This document shows, piece after piece, positions 22,341-31,059 of a stretch of DNA of 64,000 nucleotides. The stretch lies in the NCBI RefSeq assembly GCF_019104725.1, contig NZ_JAHRXF010000018.1, positions 1 to 64,000 of the forward strand, in the 5' to 3' direction. Made by a program: the position numbers and the translations under genes. The notes under the pieces were generated by a model. That model had not been told where the DNA came from, did not search any database, and saw nothing but the letters and a program-made list of their open reading frames with translations. Within the stretch, counting starts at the first letter, position 1. Each line of letters begins with the position of its first letter. The DNA comes from Streptomyces corallincola (GTDB lineage Bacteria; Actinomycetota; Actinomycetes; Streptomycetales; Streptomycetaceae).

Positions 22341-23582
22341 CTATCGCCGGGCTTCGTCGCGAAGGTCGTCGAGCGCGGACGTCAGGGACGCCAACGCACC
22401 GCGTACATGGGGTAGTTCCAGCGGATTCGATGAGGTGAGGCTCAGCACCCGCTCCCGGTCGCCGGTGCCGGTCAGGGGCGCGGTGGTGAGCCGTACCCGC
22501 AGCGCGCCGAGGTCGTCCCCGAAGCGGTGGCCGCCCGCGACGGGGACGCCGAGCAGCCCGGTGAGCAGGTCCTCCAGCTCCTGGGCGTCGCCCGCGCCGC
22601 GCCGGGCGAGGGGGGCGCGCAGCGGTTCGAGGTCGGCGTACAGGTGCCGTCCGGCGCGCGGGAGCAGGGCGAGCGCCCCGGCGTCCACGACCGCGCGGTG
22701 CAGGGCTCCGGCGAGCCGCGCGTGCAGGCGTACGGCGGACTCGCGGCGGTGGACGACGGGCCGGGGCTCGTCGAGGGCGTACGCGGCGGCGGCCGTGACG
22801 GGCGCGGCGATCCGGGCTCCGAGCGCGGTGAGCACATCGAGGACGCGGGCGTGCAGGGCCGCGCCCTCGGGTCCCTCGGGGAACCGGGCGACGGCGGCGG
22901 GCCAGCCGGGCGGCAGCGCGGCACCGGCGAGGTCGGTGACGACGGTGACCCGGCCGGGCAGCATCCCGGCCGGGCCGACCGGGGCCGTGTCGTGCGGGCG
23001 GTGCACGGTGTCCCGCCAGGTCTCGTCGCTGATCAGGTGCAGTCCCTCGGCGGCGGCCACCTCGGCGGTCTCGTGCAGCAGCTCGGGCGGGGCGACGGTG
23101 GCGGTGGGGTCGTCGGCGGGCGACAGCACCAGCAGCCGGGGCCGCCCGCCCTCGGCGCGCACCCGCCGTACCGTCTCCAGCAGGGCGTACGGGTCGGGTA
23201 CGCCGCCGCTCTCGGGCGGGGTCGGTACGTGGAAGGCGGGGCGGCCCAGCAGCCGGGCGCACGGCGTCCACCAGGCGGGCGAGGGGCGCGGGAGCAGGAT
23301 GTCGCCGTCGTCCCCGGCGAGCGCGGCGGTGACGGCGAGCAGCAGCGGGGCGGCGCCGGGCGCGGCGGCCACCCGGCCGGGGTGCGTGGGCAGCCCGCGC
23401 CGGGTCCAGTGGCCGCAGGCGGCCTCCAGCAGTACCGGGGTGCCGCCGACCGGCGTGGGGTCGGCGCGGTGGGCCGCCGCCGCGAGCACGGCGGCGAGTT
23501 CGGGCAGCACGGGCAGTCCGTCGCCGGGCAGCGGCGGGCCGTAGCGGACGGGGCCGTGCCCCTCCTCGCCCGTCCGCCGCAT
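22341..23582 (-). CDS. Aminotransferase-fold (class I/II) protein without any lysine
   Basis: The 413-residue protein follows the fold-type I aminotransferase plan. It has a small N-terminal domain, 'AAAPGAAPLLLAVTAALAGDDGDILLPRPSPAWW', 'LLVLSPADDPTATVAPPE' (in place of the usual NPTG), 'EGLHLISDETWRDTVH' (the PLP-ring aspartate) and 'RHLYADLEPL'. The segment 'VVTDLAGAALPPGWPAAV' replaces the expected S-x-S-K-x-x-x-x-P-G-x-R, so the lysine that binds PLP is missing. In fact the whole protein contains no lysine. The NPTG asparagine is also gone. It is unlikely to be a transaminase and may bind a ligand or act as a regulator or scaffold. The ATG at 23582 is used, since the frame upstream looks non-coding. 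It precedes the MBL-fold gene by 12 bp. Confidence 0.8.
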   Translation of the reverse strand: MRRTGEEGHGPVRYGPPLPGDGLPVLPELAAVLAAAAHRADPTPVGGTPVLLEAACGHWTRRGLPTHPGRVAAAPGAAPLLLAVTAALAGDDGDILLPRPSPAWWTPCARLLGRPAFHVPTPPESGGVPDPYALLETVRRVRAEGGRPRLLVLSPADDPTATVAPPELLHETAEVAAAEGLHLISDETWRDTVHRPHDTAPVGPAGMLPGRVTVVTDLAGAALPPGWPAAVARFPEGPEGAALHARVLDVLTALGARIAAPVTAAAAYALDEPRPVVHRRESAVRLHARLAGALHRAVVDAGALALLPRAGRHLYADLEPLRAPLARRGAGDAQELEDLLTGLLGVPVAGGHRFGDDLGALRVRLTTAPLTGTGDRERVLSLTSSNPLELPHVRGALASLTSALDDLRDEARR

Positions 23583-23796
23583 CTCCGCCTCCGCGCAGTC
23601 CGTGGTGCCGTCCCGTGGTCCCGCCCTCACCCGCCCCGGCGTCCGGATGCCCGGCCCCTGTGACGCGCGGGCCGGGTGTCCGCCGCTGATGCCCCCGGGA
23701 AGGTGTGTACCCGGCCCGCGCCGTTGCATGGCCGGTGAGTGCGGCGGGCGGGGGGCGGGGTTCCGTACCGCACGGTGGGTCCCGTCCGCCGGGCGG

Positions 23797-24444
23797 TCAG
23801 CGGGCGGCGGGCCTCCGGCGGCCGAGCAGCCGGTGGGCGGCGCCCGCGCAGGCGGCGACGATCAGGGCGCCGCCCGCGGCCAGCGCGGGCACGGACGGCG
23901 TGTGCGCCCCGCCCTGACCGGCCTGTACGCCGCCCTGCACGGTGCCGGGACCACAGTCGTCGCCGCCGTCCCAGCTGTCGCCGCCGCTGTCCCGGTCCTG
24001 GCGGCAGTCCTGCCCGGTGTGTCCCGTACCGGACTCCTGGCCCGTGCCGGAGGGCTGCCACTGGCCGCCGCCGGGGGTCTGGGGTGCCGCCGGTTCGGGG
24101 CGGCGGGTCGGGGTGGGGGCGGGGACCCGGCCCGTACCGGAGGGTTCGGCCACCGGGCCGGGTTCGCGCGCCGCGCCCGGCTCGTCGGCGAGCGGCGGGC
24201 CCACGTCGCAGGACCCGGCGTCGCCGTTCCCCGGCGGAGGCACCGGTACGGGGACGTCCCCGGCGTCGGCGGCCGGGGCGGCGGGGTCGTCGCAGACGCG
24301 GGCGGGCGCGGCCGCGGTCTCCGCCGCGGGCGTCCACGCGGACGCGGTACTGACCGGCCCCGCCACGACGAGCGCCGTCCCGGCCAGGACGGCGGCGGAC
24401 AGGGCGCGGGCGGCGGGGCGCTGGGGCCGGGCGGTGCGGCGCAT
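23797..24444 (-). CDS. Secreted, C-terminally membrane-anchored low-complexity protein
   Basis: The 215-residue protein has a signal peptide at about residues 1-36 (basic start, then 'AAVLAGTALVVAGPVSTASA'). The Pro/Glu/Ala/Gly-rich middle contains four cysteines in short 'VCDDPAAP', 'GSCDVGP', 'DCRQDRDS' and 'DDCGPG' contexts. The C-terminus is a single membrane helix 'VPALAAGGALIVAACAGAA' followed by RLLGRRRPAAR. The helix plus basic tail resembles wall- or membrane-anchored proteins, but there is no clear LAxTG sortase motif. I do not recognise a family. It is divergent from the PfpI gene. It could be a spore- or hypha-surface protein; this is inference only. Confidence 0.68.
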   Translation of the reverse strand: MRRTARPQRPAARALSAAVLAGTALVVAGPVSTASAWTPAAETAAAPARVCDDPAAPAADAGDVPVPVPPPGNGDAGSCDVGPPLADEPGAAREPGPVAEPSGTGRVPAPTPTRRPEPAAPQTPGGGQWQPSGTGQESGTGHTGQDCRQDRDSGGDSWDGGDDCGPGTVQGGVQAGQGGAHTPSVPALAAGGALIVAACAGAAHRLLGRRRPAAR

Positions 24445-24747
24445 GGGGCGGGCTCCTCGGCGAGACGGCGTTGGGGCGGTGCGCGAGGCGGGGCTCAGGT
24501 CCTCGGGACCGGCGGGGCTCCGCCGTGCCCGGACGCCGTACGCGCCGCGTGCCGTGCGGAGCGGGGACGCTTCCGTCGCGTCCCCGGTGCCATGAGAGCC
24601 CGCCGGGCGGCGGGGCGCGCGCGGCCGTGCCCCATTCGCGGGACGCGAACGGCCGGGCGGGTGACTCATGGCACGGCGCTCGGAGGTTTTCCGGCGGCCC
24701 GGCCGGGTCACCCGCCGGGCCGCTGACGACGAGAGAGGTGAGGTTTC
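24445..24747. other. Divergent intergenic region, no clear element
   Basis: This 303-bp gap lies between the secreted protein gene and the PfpI gene. The PfpI ribosome binding site (AGAGAGGTGAGG) is visible at the right end. I see no other convincing operator or gene. Confidence 0.5.
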
Positions 24748-25290
24748 ATGCGTATCGCGTTCCTGGTGGCCCCCGAGGGCGTCGAGCAGGTGGAGCTGAC
24801 CGAGCCGTGGCAGGCGGCGGTGAACGCGGGCCACGAACCGGTGCTGGTCTCGACGGACGCCGGTGAGATCCAGGCGTTCGACCACCTGGACAAGGCGGAC
24901 ACCTTCACCGTGGACGAGGTCGTCGGCGAGACGTCGGCCGCGTCGTTCGGCGCGCTGGTGCTGCCGGGCGGGGTGGCCAACCCGGACTTCCTCCGCACCG
25001 ACGAGAAGGCCGTGGCGTTCGCGCGGGAGTTCTTCGACCGGGGTCTGCCGGTCGCGGCGATCTGTCACGCGGCCTGGACGCTGGTGGAGGCGGACGTGCT
25101 GCGCGGGCGGACGCTGACCTCCTGGCCGAGCGTGCGCACCGACATCGTCAACGCGGGCGGCACCTGGGTGGACGCGGAGGTCGAGGTCTGCGAGGGCGGG
25201 CCGAACACCCTGGTCACCAGCCGCAGGCCGGACGATCTGAAGGCGTTCTGCGCCACGTTCGTCCGGGTGTTCTCCGAGGCGGGCGCCTGA
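24748..25290 (+). CDS. PfpI/DJ-1 family type 1 glutamine amidotransferase-like protein
   Basis: The 180-residue DJ-1/PfpI superfamily protein has the nucleophile elbow Cys106 in 'LPVAAICHAAWTLVEADVL', an N-terminal acidic residue (Glu13 region, 'GVEQVELTEPW'), 'FDHLDKADTFTVDEVV' and 'VLPGGVANPDFLR'. Such proteins (YhbO, PfpI) are linked to stress protection and glyoxal or protein-glycation repair, and some are proteases as oligomers. The ATG at 24748 follows AGAGAGGTGAGG. The gene ends at a very strong hairpin. Confidence 0.92.
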   Translation: MRIAFLVAPEGVEQVELTEPWQAAVNAGHEPVLVSTDAGEIQAFDHLDKADTFTVDEVVGETSAASFGALVLPGGVANPDFLRTDEKAVAFAREFFDRGLPVAAICHAAWTLVEADVLRGRTLTSWPSVRTDIVNAGGTWVDAEVEVCEGGPNTLVTSRRPDDLKAFCATFVRVFSEAGA

Positions 25291-25322
25291 GCCGCCGACG
25301 CCCGGACCCGCGGCGCGGCGCG

Positions 25323-25364
25323 CGTGCGGGCCGGACCGCCCCTGGGGTCGGTCCGGCCCGCACG
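25323..25364 (+). terminator. Strong bidirectional terminator between PfpI and DUF6158 genes
   Basis: A perfect 16-bp stem, CGTGCGGGCCGGACCG (25323-25338) with CGGTCCGGCCCGCACG (25349-25364), encloses a 10-nt loop between convergent genes. There is no T-tract, as is common in Streptomyces. Confidence 0.85.
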
Positions 25365-25371
25365 GGTGCGC

Positions 25372-25635
25372 TCAGGTGGCCATACGGTCCACCGGGCCCG
25401 GTGCCGTCTCCCCGCAGACCCGTTCGCGGGCGCCCTCGCGGGTGCGGCCGGCGCTGACCAGGCGGCGCGGGTTGCGCCGCAGGTACTCGCCCTCCAGCTG
25501 GGCCATGCGTTCGTTGTGGACGCGCAGCGCGTCGTTGGAGCCGTACAGGAGGGTGTCGTGGCGCGTGCGGTGGATGGTCGCCAGCTCTTTCATGAGCTGC
25601 TGGTCGTCCAGGCGACTGGGGCTGACTCCGGTCAT
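25372..25635 (-). CDS. DUF6158 family protein
   Basis: This 87-residue small cytosolic protein begins MTGVSPSRLDDQQLMKEL, followed by 'ATIHRTRHDTLLYGSNDALRVHNERMAQLEGEYLRRNP'. This helical core matches the actinobacterial DUF6158 family. The C-terminal 25 residues are divergent. Its function is unknown. A GAGGAG lies 12 bp before the ATG. It is convergent with PfpI and 131 bp downstream of the ABC-F gene end. Confidence 0.85.
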   Translation of the reverse strand: MTGVSPSRLDDQQLMKELATIHRTRHDTLLYGSNDALRVHNERMAQLEGEYLRRNPRRLVSAGRTREGARERVCGETAPGPVDRMAT

Positions 25636-25766
25636 GGTGGCACCCCGCTCCTCGTGGCTCCGCGTGTCCGGGCTCCTGGGACCACTGTACGAACAACCGG
25701 CGGACGCGGCCTGTCCACCCGGACCGCGCCCGCCGTACCGCGTGCCCGGGGCCCGACCTGCGGGCC

Positions 25767-27395
25767 CTACCGGGCGCGCTCGACCCGGCGCTCGTCCCAG
25801 ACGGGTTCGGTGGTCTCGCGGACGCGGCCGTCGCTGCCGAAGACCAGGAAGCGGTCGAAGGAGCGGGCGAACCAGCGGTCGTGGGTGACGGAGAGGACCG
25901 TGCCGTCGAACGCCTCAAGTCCCTCCTGGAGCGCTTCGGCGGACTCCAGGTCGAGGTTGTCGGTGGGCTCGTCGAGGAGCAGCGCGGTGACGCCCTGGAG
26001 TTCCAGCAGCAGGATCTGGAAGCGGGCCTGCTGGCCGCCGGAGAGCCGGTCGAAGGACTGCTCGGCCTGGCCGGTCAGCTCGTAGCGGCGCAGCCGGGAC
26101 ATCGCGGCGCCCCGGTCCTGCGCGTGTTCCTTCCACAGGATGTCCAGCAGCGTACGGCCGTTGAGCTCGGGGTGCGCGTGGGTCTGCGCGAAGTGTCCGG
26201 CGACGACGCGCGCGCCGAGCTTGAACTCGCCGGTGTGCGCGACCTGTTCGCCCGCGAGGAGACGCAGGAAGTGCGATTTCCCCGACCCGTTGGAGCCGAG
26301 CACGGCGACCCGTTCGCCGTAGAACACCTCCAGGTCGAACGGGCGCATCAGACCGGTGAGTTCGAGGTGCGCGCAGGTGACGGCGCGGATGCCGGTACGG
26401 CCGCCCTTGAGGCGCATGGTGATGTCCTGCTCGCGCGGCGGCTCGGGCGGCGGCCCCACCTCCTCGAACTTGCGCAGCCTGGTCTGCGCGGCGGCGTACC
26501 GGGAGGCCATCTCGTGGCTGACGGCGGCGGCCTGCCGAAGGTTGATCACCAGCTTCTTCAGCTGGGCGTGCTTCTCGTCCCAGCGGCGCCGCAACTCCTC
26601 GAAGCGGGCGAAGCGTTCACGCCGGGCCTCGTGGTACGTGGCGAATCCGGCGCCGTGCACCCAGGCGTCGGCGCCGGCCGGGCCGGGCTCCACGGAGACG
26701 ATCTTCTCGGCGGCGCGGGCGAGGAGTTCACGGTCGTGGGAGACGAACAGGACGGTCTTACGGGTCTCCTTGAGCTGCTGCTCCAGCCACCGCTTGCCGG
26801 GTACGTCGAGATAGTTGTCGGGCTCGTCGAGGAGCAGGACCTCGTCGGTGCCGCGCAGCAGCGCCTCCAGCACGAGACGCTTCTGCTCGCCGCCGGAGAG
26901 GGTGCCGACCTCGCGCCACTGGGCGGTGTCGTACGGCATGCCGAGCGCGGCCGTGGTGCACATGTCCCACAGGGTCTCGGCCTCGTAGCCGCGCACCTCG
27001 GCCCAGTCGGACAGGGCCTGCGCGTAGGCGATCTGGGCGGCCTCGTCGTCCACGGTGAGGATGGCGTGCTCGGCGCGGTCCACGGCCGCCGCCGCTTCCC
27101 TGATCCGGGGCTGGGCGACGGAGACGAGCAGGTCGCGCACGGTGGACTCGTCGCGCACGGAGCCGACGAACTGGCGCATCACACCGAGTCCGCCGCTGAC
27201 GGTGACCGTGCCGCCGTGCGGTTTCAGCTCGCCGGAGATCAGCCGGAGCAACGTGGTCTTGCCCGCGCCGTTGGGGCCGACCAGCGCGACGGCCGCGCCC
27301 TCACCGACCCGGAAGGAGACGTCGCCGAGCAGCGTCCTCCCGTCGGGGAGGTGGTATTCCAGGTGCGCGGCTTCGAGATGTCCCATGTCCGGCAT
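25767..27395 (-). CDS. ABC-F family ATPase (duplicated ATP-binding cassettes)
   Basis: The 542-residue soluble protein has two ABC cassettes and no membrane domain. Walker A sites are 'GPNGAGKTT' at about 40-48 and 'GSNGSGKSH' near 365. Signatures are 'LSGGEQKRLVLEALL' and 'LSGGQQARFQILLL', with Walker B 'LLLDEPDNYLDVPGKRW' and 'LLLDEPTDNLDL'. A charged linker of about 80 residues between the cassettes ('RRERFARFEELRRRWDEKHAQLKKL') is the P-site tRNA-interacting domain. ABC-F proteins act on the ribosome in translation control or antibiotic protection. The start could be 27395 or 27386, since neither has a clear Shine-Dalgarno sequence. Confidence 0.92.
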   Translation of the reverse strand: MPDMGHLEAAHLEYHLPDGRTLLGDVSFRVGEGAAVALVGPNGAGKTTLLRLISGELKPHGGTVTVSGGLGVMRQFVGSVRDESTVRDLLVSVAQPRIREAAAAVDRAEHAILTVDDEAAQIAYAQALSDWAEVRGYEAETLWDMCTTAALGMPYDTAQWREVGTLSGGEQKRLVLEALLRGTDEVLLLDEPDNYLDVPGKRWLEQQLKETRKTVLFVSHDRELLARAAEKIVSVEPGPAGADAWVHGAGFATYHEARRERFARFEELRRRWDEKHAQLKKLVINLRQAAAVSHEMASRYAAAQTRLRKFEEVGPPPEPPREQDITMRLKGGRTGIRAVTCAHLELTGLMRPFDLEVFYGERVAVLGSNGSGKSHFLRLLAGEQVAHTGEFKLGARVVAGHFAQTHAHPELNGRTLLDILWKEHAQDRGAAMSRLRRYELTGQAEQSFDRLSGGQQARFQILLLELQGVTALLLDEPTDNLDLESAEALQEGLEAFDGTVLSVTHDRWFARSFDRFLVFGSDGRVRETTEPVWDERRVERAR

Positions 27396-27466
27396 TCTGT
27401 GCGGCGCACGGAGGCGGGGGCAAACCGTTATGCGGGAGCCGCTCCCGGGGCCCGTACGGCGGCTCC

Positions 27467-28123
27467 TCAGCGCTCCGGGTCCACCGGCTCGCCCGCCGGG
27501 CCGCCCTCACCGGCCGGGACGACGGTGGCTCCGGCCCAGGTGTGGACCGTGAAGCCGGTGTCCGGGTCGCCGTCCAGGACGACGACGCCGGTGTTCTCCA
27601 GCGGCCGGGCGGCGGCGAAGGGCACACCGACGTTGGTGGCGCGGGCGGCGGTCCAGACGCGGATCGCGGCGCCGTGGCTGACCATGACGACGCTCTTGGC
27701 ACCGCTGTCGGCCGCCTCGCGGATCACCGCGTCGTACCGGCCGAGGAAGTCGGCGCCGCTCTCCGCGCCGGGCAGCCGGGCGTCGAGGTCGCCGTCCGCC
27801 CAGGCGAACCCCGTCCGCAGATAGCGGGCGCCGTCGGGTCCGGCGCCGGGCCGCATCTCCAGGTCGCCCGCGTCGATCTCCCGGATGCCGTCGCGGACGG
27901 TGACGGCGAGACCGCGCGCGGCGGCGAGCGGGGCGGCGGTGAGGTGGGTGCGGGTCAGGGTGGAGACGTAGAGGGCGTCGATCGTCTCGTCCGCGAGGAC
28001 GGCGGGCAGCGCCGCGGCCTGTTCGGTGCCGAGCGGGGTGAGACCCGGCCCCGGAACGGCGGTGTCGAGCAGCGCCTCCAGGTTGGAGGGGGTCTGGCCG
28101 TGGCGGACGAGGATCAGGCGCAT
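27467..28123 (-). CDS. Histidine phosphatase family protein (phosphoglycerate-mutase-like)
   Basis: The 218-residue phosphohistidine phosphatase has the N-terminal 'LILVRHGQTPSNLE' with Arg7-His8-Gly9 as the catalytic phospho-acceptor. The second arginine is in 'VSTLTRTHLTAAPLA', the acid in 'IREIDAGDLE' and the second histidine in 'VVMVSHGAAIRVW'. The broad family acts on small phospho-metabolites; the exact substrate is unknown. The ATG at 28123 is fixed by the catalytic motif. It is 84 bp divergent from the PAP2-kinase gene. Confidence 0.92.
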   Translation of the reverse strand: MRLILVRHGQTPSNLEALLDTAVPGPGLTPLGTEQAAALPAVLADETIDALYVSTLTRTHLTAAPLAAARGLAVTVRDGIREIDAGDLEMRPGAGPDGARYLRTGFAWADGDLDARLPGAESGADFLGRYDAVIREAADSGAKSVVMVSHGAAIRVWTAARATNVGVPFAAARPLENTGVVVLDGDPDTGFTVHTWAGATVVPAGEGGPAGEPVDPER

Positions 28124-28207
28124 CCGGGGTCTCCTGGCGTCGGCCGGGGCCGCCGCTCGGCGTACACGGCGCACAAGAACCGGCTGGTTCAGGGTAACCG
28201 GACCCGC

Positions 28208-29695
28208 ATGAGAGCAGATGTGGACCTGACCGCCGTCCCGAAGTCCGGCCGGACCGCCCTGCGCGGGCTGCTGGACGCGGACGCCCGGCTGTTCGAGGCC
28301 GCCGCCGCCTGGCACTGGCCGGGCGCCGAGGGGGTGCTGCCGAGGCTGAGCCGGAGCGCCAACCACGGGGTGCTGTGGTTCGCGGTGGCGGCCGGGATCG
28401 CGGCGAGCCGCAGCCCGCGCGCCCGCCGGGCCGCGACGCGCGGGATCGCCTCGCTGAGCCTGGCCTCGCTGACCATCAACACGCTCGGCAAGCGCTCGGT
28501 GCGCCGCGCCCGGCCGGTCCTGGACCCGGTGCCGACCGCGCGGCAGCTGAAGCGGCAGCCGATCACCACGTCGTTCCCGTCCGGGCACGCGGCCTCCGCC
28601 GCCGCGTTCGCGGCGGGCGTGGCACTGGAGTCGCCCGGCTGGGGCGCGGTGGTGGCGCCGGTGGCGTTCTCGGTGGCCGCGTCCCGTGTCTACACCGGGG
28701 TGCACTTCCCGAGCGACGTACTGGCGGGCGCGGCGCTCGGTGTGGGCGCGGCATACGCGGTACGCGGGCTGGTGCCGACGCGGAGCCAGGTGGCGCCGCC
28801 GCCCCGGCCGCGCACCGAGGCGCCCGCGCTGGCCGACGGGGCGGGCCTGGTCATGGTCGCCAACAAGGCGTCGGGCACCTCGGACCGGGTGCGGGTGCTG
28901 CGGGAGGCGCTGCCGGGCGCGGAGATCCTGGAGTGCGACCCCGAGGACGTGGGCGCGGAGCTGGAGAAGGCGGCGGCGCGTGCGCGGGTGCTCGGGGTGT
29001 GCGGCGGTGACGGCACGGTGAACAGCGCGGCGGCGGTCGCGCTGCGCCGGGGCCTGCCGCTGGCGGTGCTGCCCGGCGGCACGCTGAACCACTTCGCGTA
29101 CGACCTGGGCATCGAGGACGAGCGGAAGCTCGCGGACGCGGTGCGGGCGGGCGAGGCGGTCCGGGTGGACCTGGGCCGGTTCCGGGCCGGGGACCGCGAG
29201 GGCATCTTCCTGAACACGCTGAGCCTCGGGGTGTACCCGGATCTGGTGCGTGAGCGGGAGCACTGGTCGCCCCGGATCGGCAGCTGGCCGGCCGGGGTGC
29301 TCGGCGCGTACAAGGTGCTGCGGGCCCGGCGCCATCCGCTGCGGGTCGAACTGGGCGGCCAGGAGCGGCCGTTGTGGATGCTGTTCGTCGGCAACGGCGT
29401 CTACCACCGGATGGGGCTGGCCCCCGGACGGCGCGCGGACCTCGCGGACGGACTGCTGGACGTACGGGTGGTGCACGGCGGACGGCGGCCCGCGCTGCGG
29501 CTGCTGGGCGCGGCGGCGGCCGGTCCGCTGACCCGCTCGCCCGCGCACGCGGCGGAGCAGGTGAACCGGCTCCGCCTGACCGGCCTGGCCCCGGGCACCC
29601 CCCTCGCCTACGACGGCGAGGTCACCGAGATCGGCGGGGACGTGCTGATCGAGAAGCTCCCCGAGGCGCTGACGGTGTACCGCCCGCTGTCCTGA
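28208..29695 (+). CDS. Bifunctional PAP2 phosphatase/diacylglycerol kinase family protein
   Basis: The 495-residue fusion has residues 1-190 as a membrane PAP2 lipid phosphatase: K95-R96...R102-P103 in 'KRSVRRARP', the phosphatase motif 'PSGH' at 124-127, and 'SRVYTGVHFPSD' at 159-170. Residues about 210-495 form a DAG-kinase/sphingosine-kinase catalytic domain, with 'VCGGDGTVNSAAAVALRRGLPLAVLPGGTLNHFA' near 262-295 and 'FVGNGVYHRMGLAPGRRADL'. The combination can remove a phosphate from a lipid and re-phosphorylate diacylglycerol or an undecaprenol-type lipid at the membrane. This architecture recurs in actinobacteria. The ATG at 28208 starts right before the conserved part. Confidence 0.9.
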   Translation: MRADVDLTAVPKSGRTALRGLLDADARLFEAAAAWHWPGAEGVLPRLSRSANHGVLWFAVAAGIAASRSPRARRAATRGIASLSLASLTINTLGKRSVRRARPVLDPVPTARQLKRQPITTSFPSGHAASAAAFAAGVALESPGWGAVVAPVAFSVAASRVYTGVHFPSDVLAGAALGVGAAYAVRGLVPTRSQVAPPPRPRTEAPALADGAGLVMVANKASGTSDRVRVLREALPGAEILECDPEDVGAELEKAAARARVLGVCGGDGTVNSAAAVALRRGLPLAVLPGGTLNHFAYDLGIEDERKLADAVRAGEAVRVDLGRFRAGDREGIFLNTLSLGVYPDLVREREHWSPRIGSWPAGVLGAYKVLRARRHPLRVELGGQERPLWMLFVGNGVYHRMGLAPGRRADLADGLLDVRVVHGGRRPALRLLGAAAAGPLTRSPAHAAEQVNRLRLTGLAPGTPLAYDGEVTEIGGDVLIEKLPEALTVYRPLS

Positions 29696-29814
29696 CGTCC
29701 CTCCCGCGCCGCCCCGCCGCACGTCGTCCGCATGGTGACACACGGGTCTCATCATGCGGCACGGGCGCGTAGCGTACGGAGCGCGGGGCGAGGACGACGT
29801 GAAGGGGCAGAGCC

Positions 29815-30636
29815 ATGCCAAAGGCGCGGGAGACGGCCGTCTACACGCACGGGCACCACGAGTCGGTGCTGCGGTCGCACACCTGGCGGACCGCCGCCAA
29901 CTCGGCCGCCCACCTGCTCGGGGTGCTCCGCCCGCACATGCGCGTCCTCGACGTGGGCTGCGGTCCGGGCACCATCACCGCCGACCTCGCGGAACGCGTC
30001 CCGGACGGGCACGTCACCGCCGTGGACCACGCGCCCGGCATCCTGGACCGGGCCCGTGCGACGGTGGCGGCACGCGGGCTGACCAACGTGGACTTCGCGG
30101 TCGCGGACGTGCACGCGCTGGACTTCCCCGACGACACGTTCTGCGTCGTCCACGCCCATCAGCTCCTCCAGCACGTCGGTGACCCGGTGCGCGCGCTCTC
30201 CGAGATGCTCCGGGTGACCAGGCCCGGTGGATACGTGGCGGTGCGCGACGCCGACTACGCGGCGATGACCTGGTATCCGGCGGTGCCCGGTCTGGACGAC
30301 TGGCGGGACCTGTACGAACGGGTCGCGCGGGCCAACGGCGGCGAACCGGACGCGGGCCGCCGCCTGAGGTCCTGGGCGCTGGCGGCGGGCGCGCGGGACA
30401 TCACCGCCACCTCCAGCACCTGGACCTACGCCACCGACGAGGAACGCGCCTGGTGGAGCGGGCTGTGGGCGGACCGCACCCTGGCCTCCGCCTACGCCGA
30501 CCGGGCCGTGGCGGGCGGCCACGCCACGCCCGAGCGGCTGCGCGCGGTGTCGGAGGCGTGGCGGGAGTGGGGTGCGCGGGAGGACGGGTGGTTCGCGGTG
30601 CTGCACGGCGAGATCCTGTGCCGCAAGCCCGCGTGA
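29815..30636 (+). CDS. Class I SAM-dependent methyltransferase (UbiE-like)
   Basis: The 273-residue methyltransferase_11/25 type protein has motif I 'MRVLDVGCGPGTITADLAERVP' at about 42-62, motif II 'GHVTAVDHAPGILDRA', 'VDFAVADVHALDFPDDTFCVVHAHQLLQHV' and 'VTRPGGYVAVRDADY'. The overall length and C-terminal half ('YERVARANGGEPDAGRRLRSWALAAG') match a common Streptomyces group with unknown substrate. The ATG at 29815 follows GGGGCAGAG. Convergent with the gvp operon end with only 24 bp between stops. Confidence 0.9.
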   Translation: MPKARETAVYTHGHHESVLRSHTWRTAANSAAHLLGVLRPHMRVLDVGCGPGTITADLAERVPDGHVTAVDHAPGILDRARATVAARGLTNVDFAVADVHALDFPDDTFCVVHAHQLLQHVGDPVRALSEMLRVTRPGGYVAVRDADYAAMTWYPAVPGLDDWRDLYERVARANGGEPDAGRRLRSWALAAGARDITATSSTWTYATDEERAWWSGLWADRTLASAYADRAVAGGHATPERLRAVSEAWREWGAREDGWFAVLHGEILCRKPA

Positions 30637-30660
30637 GGCACCCGCGCGGGAGGCGGCCGG

Positions 30661-31059
30661 TCACTCCCGGGGCAGCAGCGGACCCAGCGGGCCAAGGTCC
30701 AGGTTGAGGTCCTCGGGGCGCAGGCCGTAGCGGTCGCGCAGCTCGGCCATGCGGTCCTCCAGCAGCATCAGGGTGAGCCCGACGCGCTCCTCCTGGTCCT
30801 CGGTCAGCTCCCCGGTGTCGAAGCGGCGCACCGCCTGCCGTTCCATGAGCTGGCGGAGCAGCTCGACCACGGTGAGGACGAGTGCGACGAGGTCCCGCTC
30901 GACGGTGTCCGGCTCCAGATCGAGTGCGCGGGTACGGCCGGGGCGCCGGGAGCCCGTCCGCGCGGACGCCGGGTCGCCGCCCGGCACACCGAGCGCGGAG
31001 AACAGTTCGGAGTCGGCCCGGCGCGCGGCGGTCCCGTCCGCCCCGCGGCCGCCGCTCAT
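30661..31059 (-). CDS. gvpK: Gas vesicle protein GvpK
   Basis: The 132-residue GvpK is the last gene of the gvp operon. The core 'LDLEPDTVERDLVALVLTVVELLRQLMERQAVRRFDTGELTEDQEERVGLTLMLLEDRMAELRDRYGLRPEDLNLDLGPLGPLL' is the family signature; the first 45 residues are a variable Arg/Gly leader. GvpK is an accessory protein needed for vesicle assembly rather than a shell component. The ATG overlaps the gvpS stop by 4 bp, so translation is coupled. Confidence 0.95.
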   Translation of the reverse strand: MSGGRGADGTAARRADSELFSALGVPGGDPASARTGSRRPGRTRALDLEPDTVERDLVALVLTVVELLRQLMERQAVRRFDTGELTEDQEERVGLTLMLLEDRMAELRDRYGLRPEDLNLDLGPLGPLLPRE

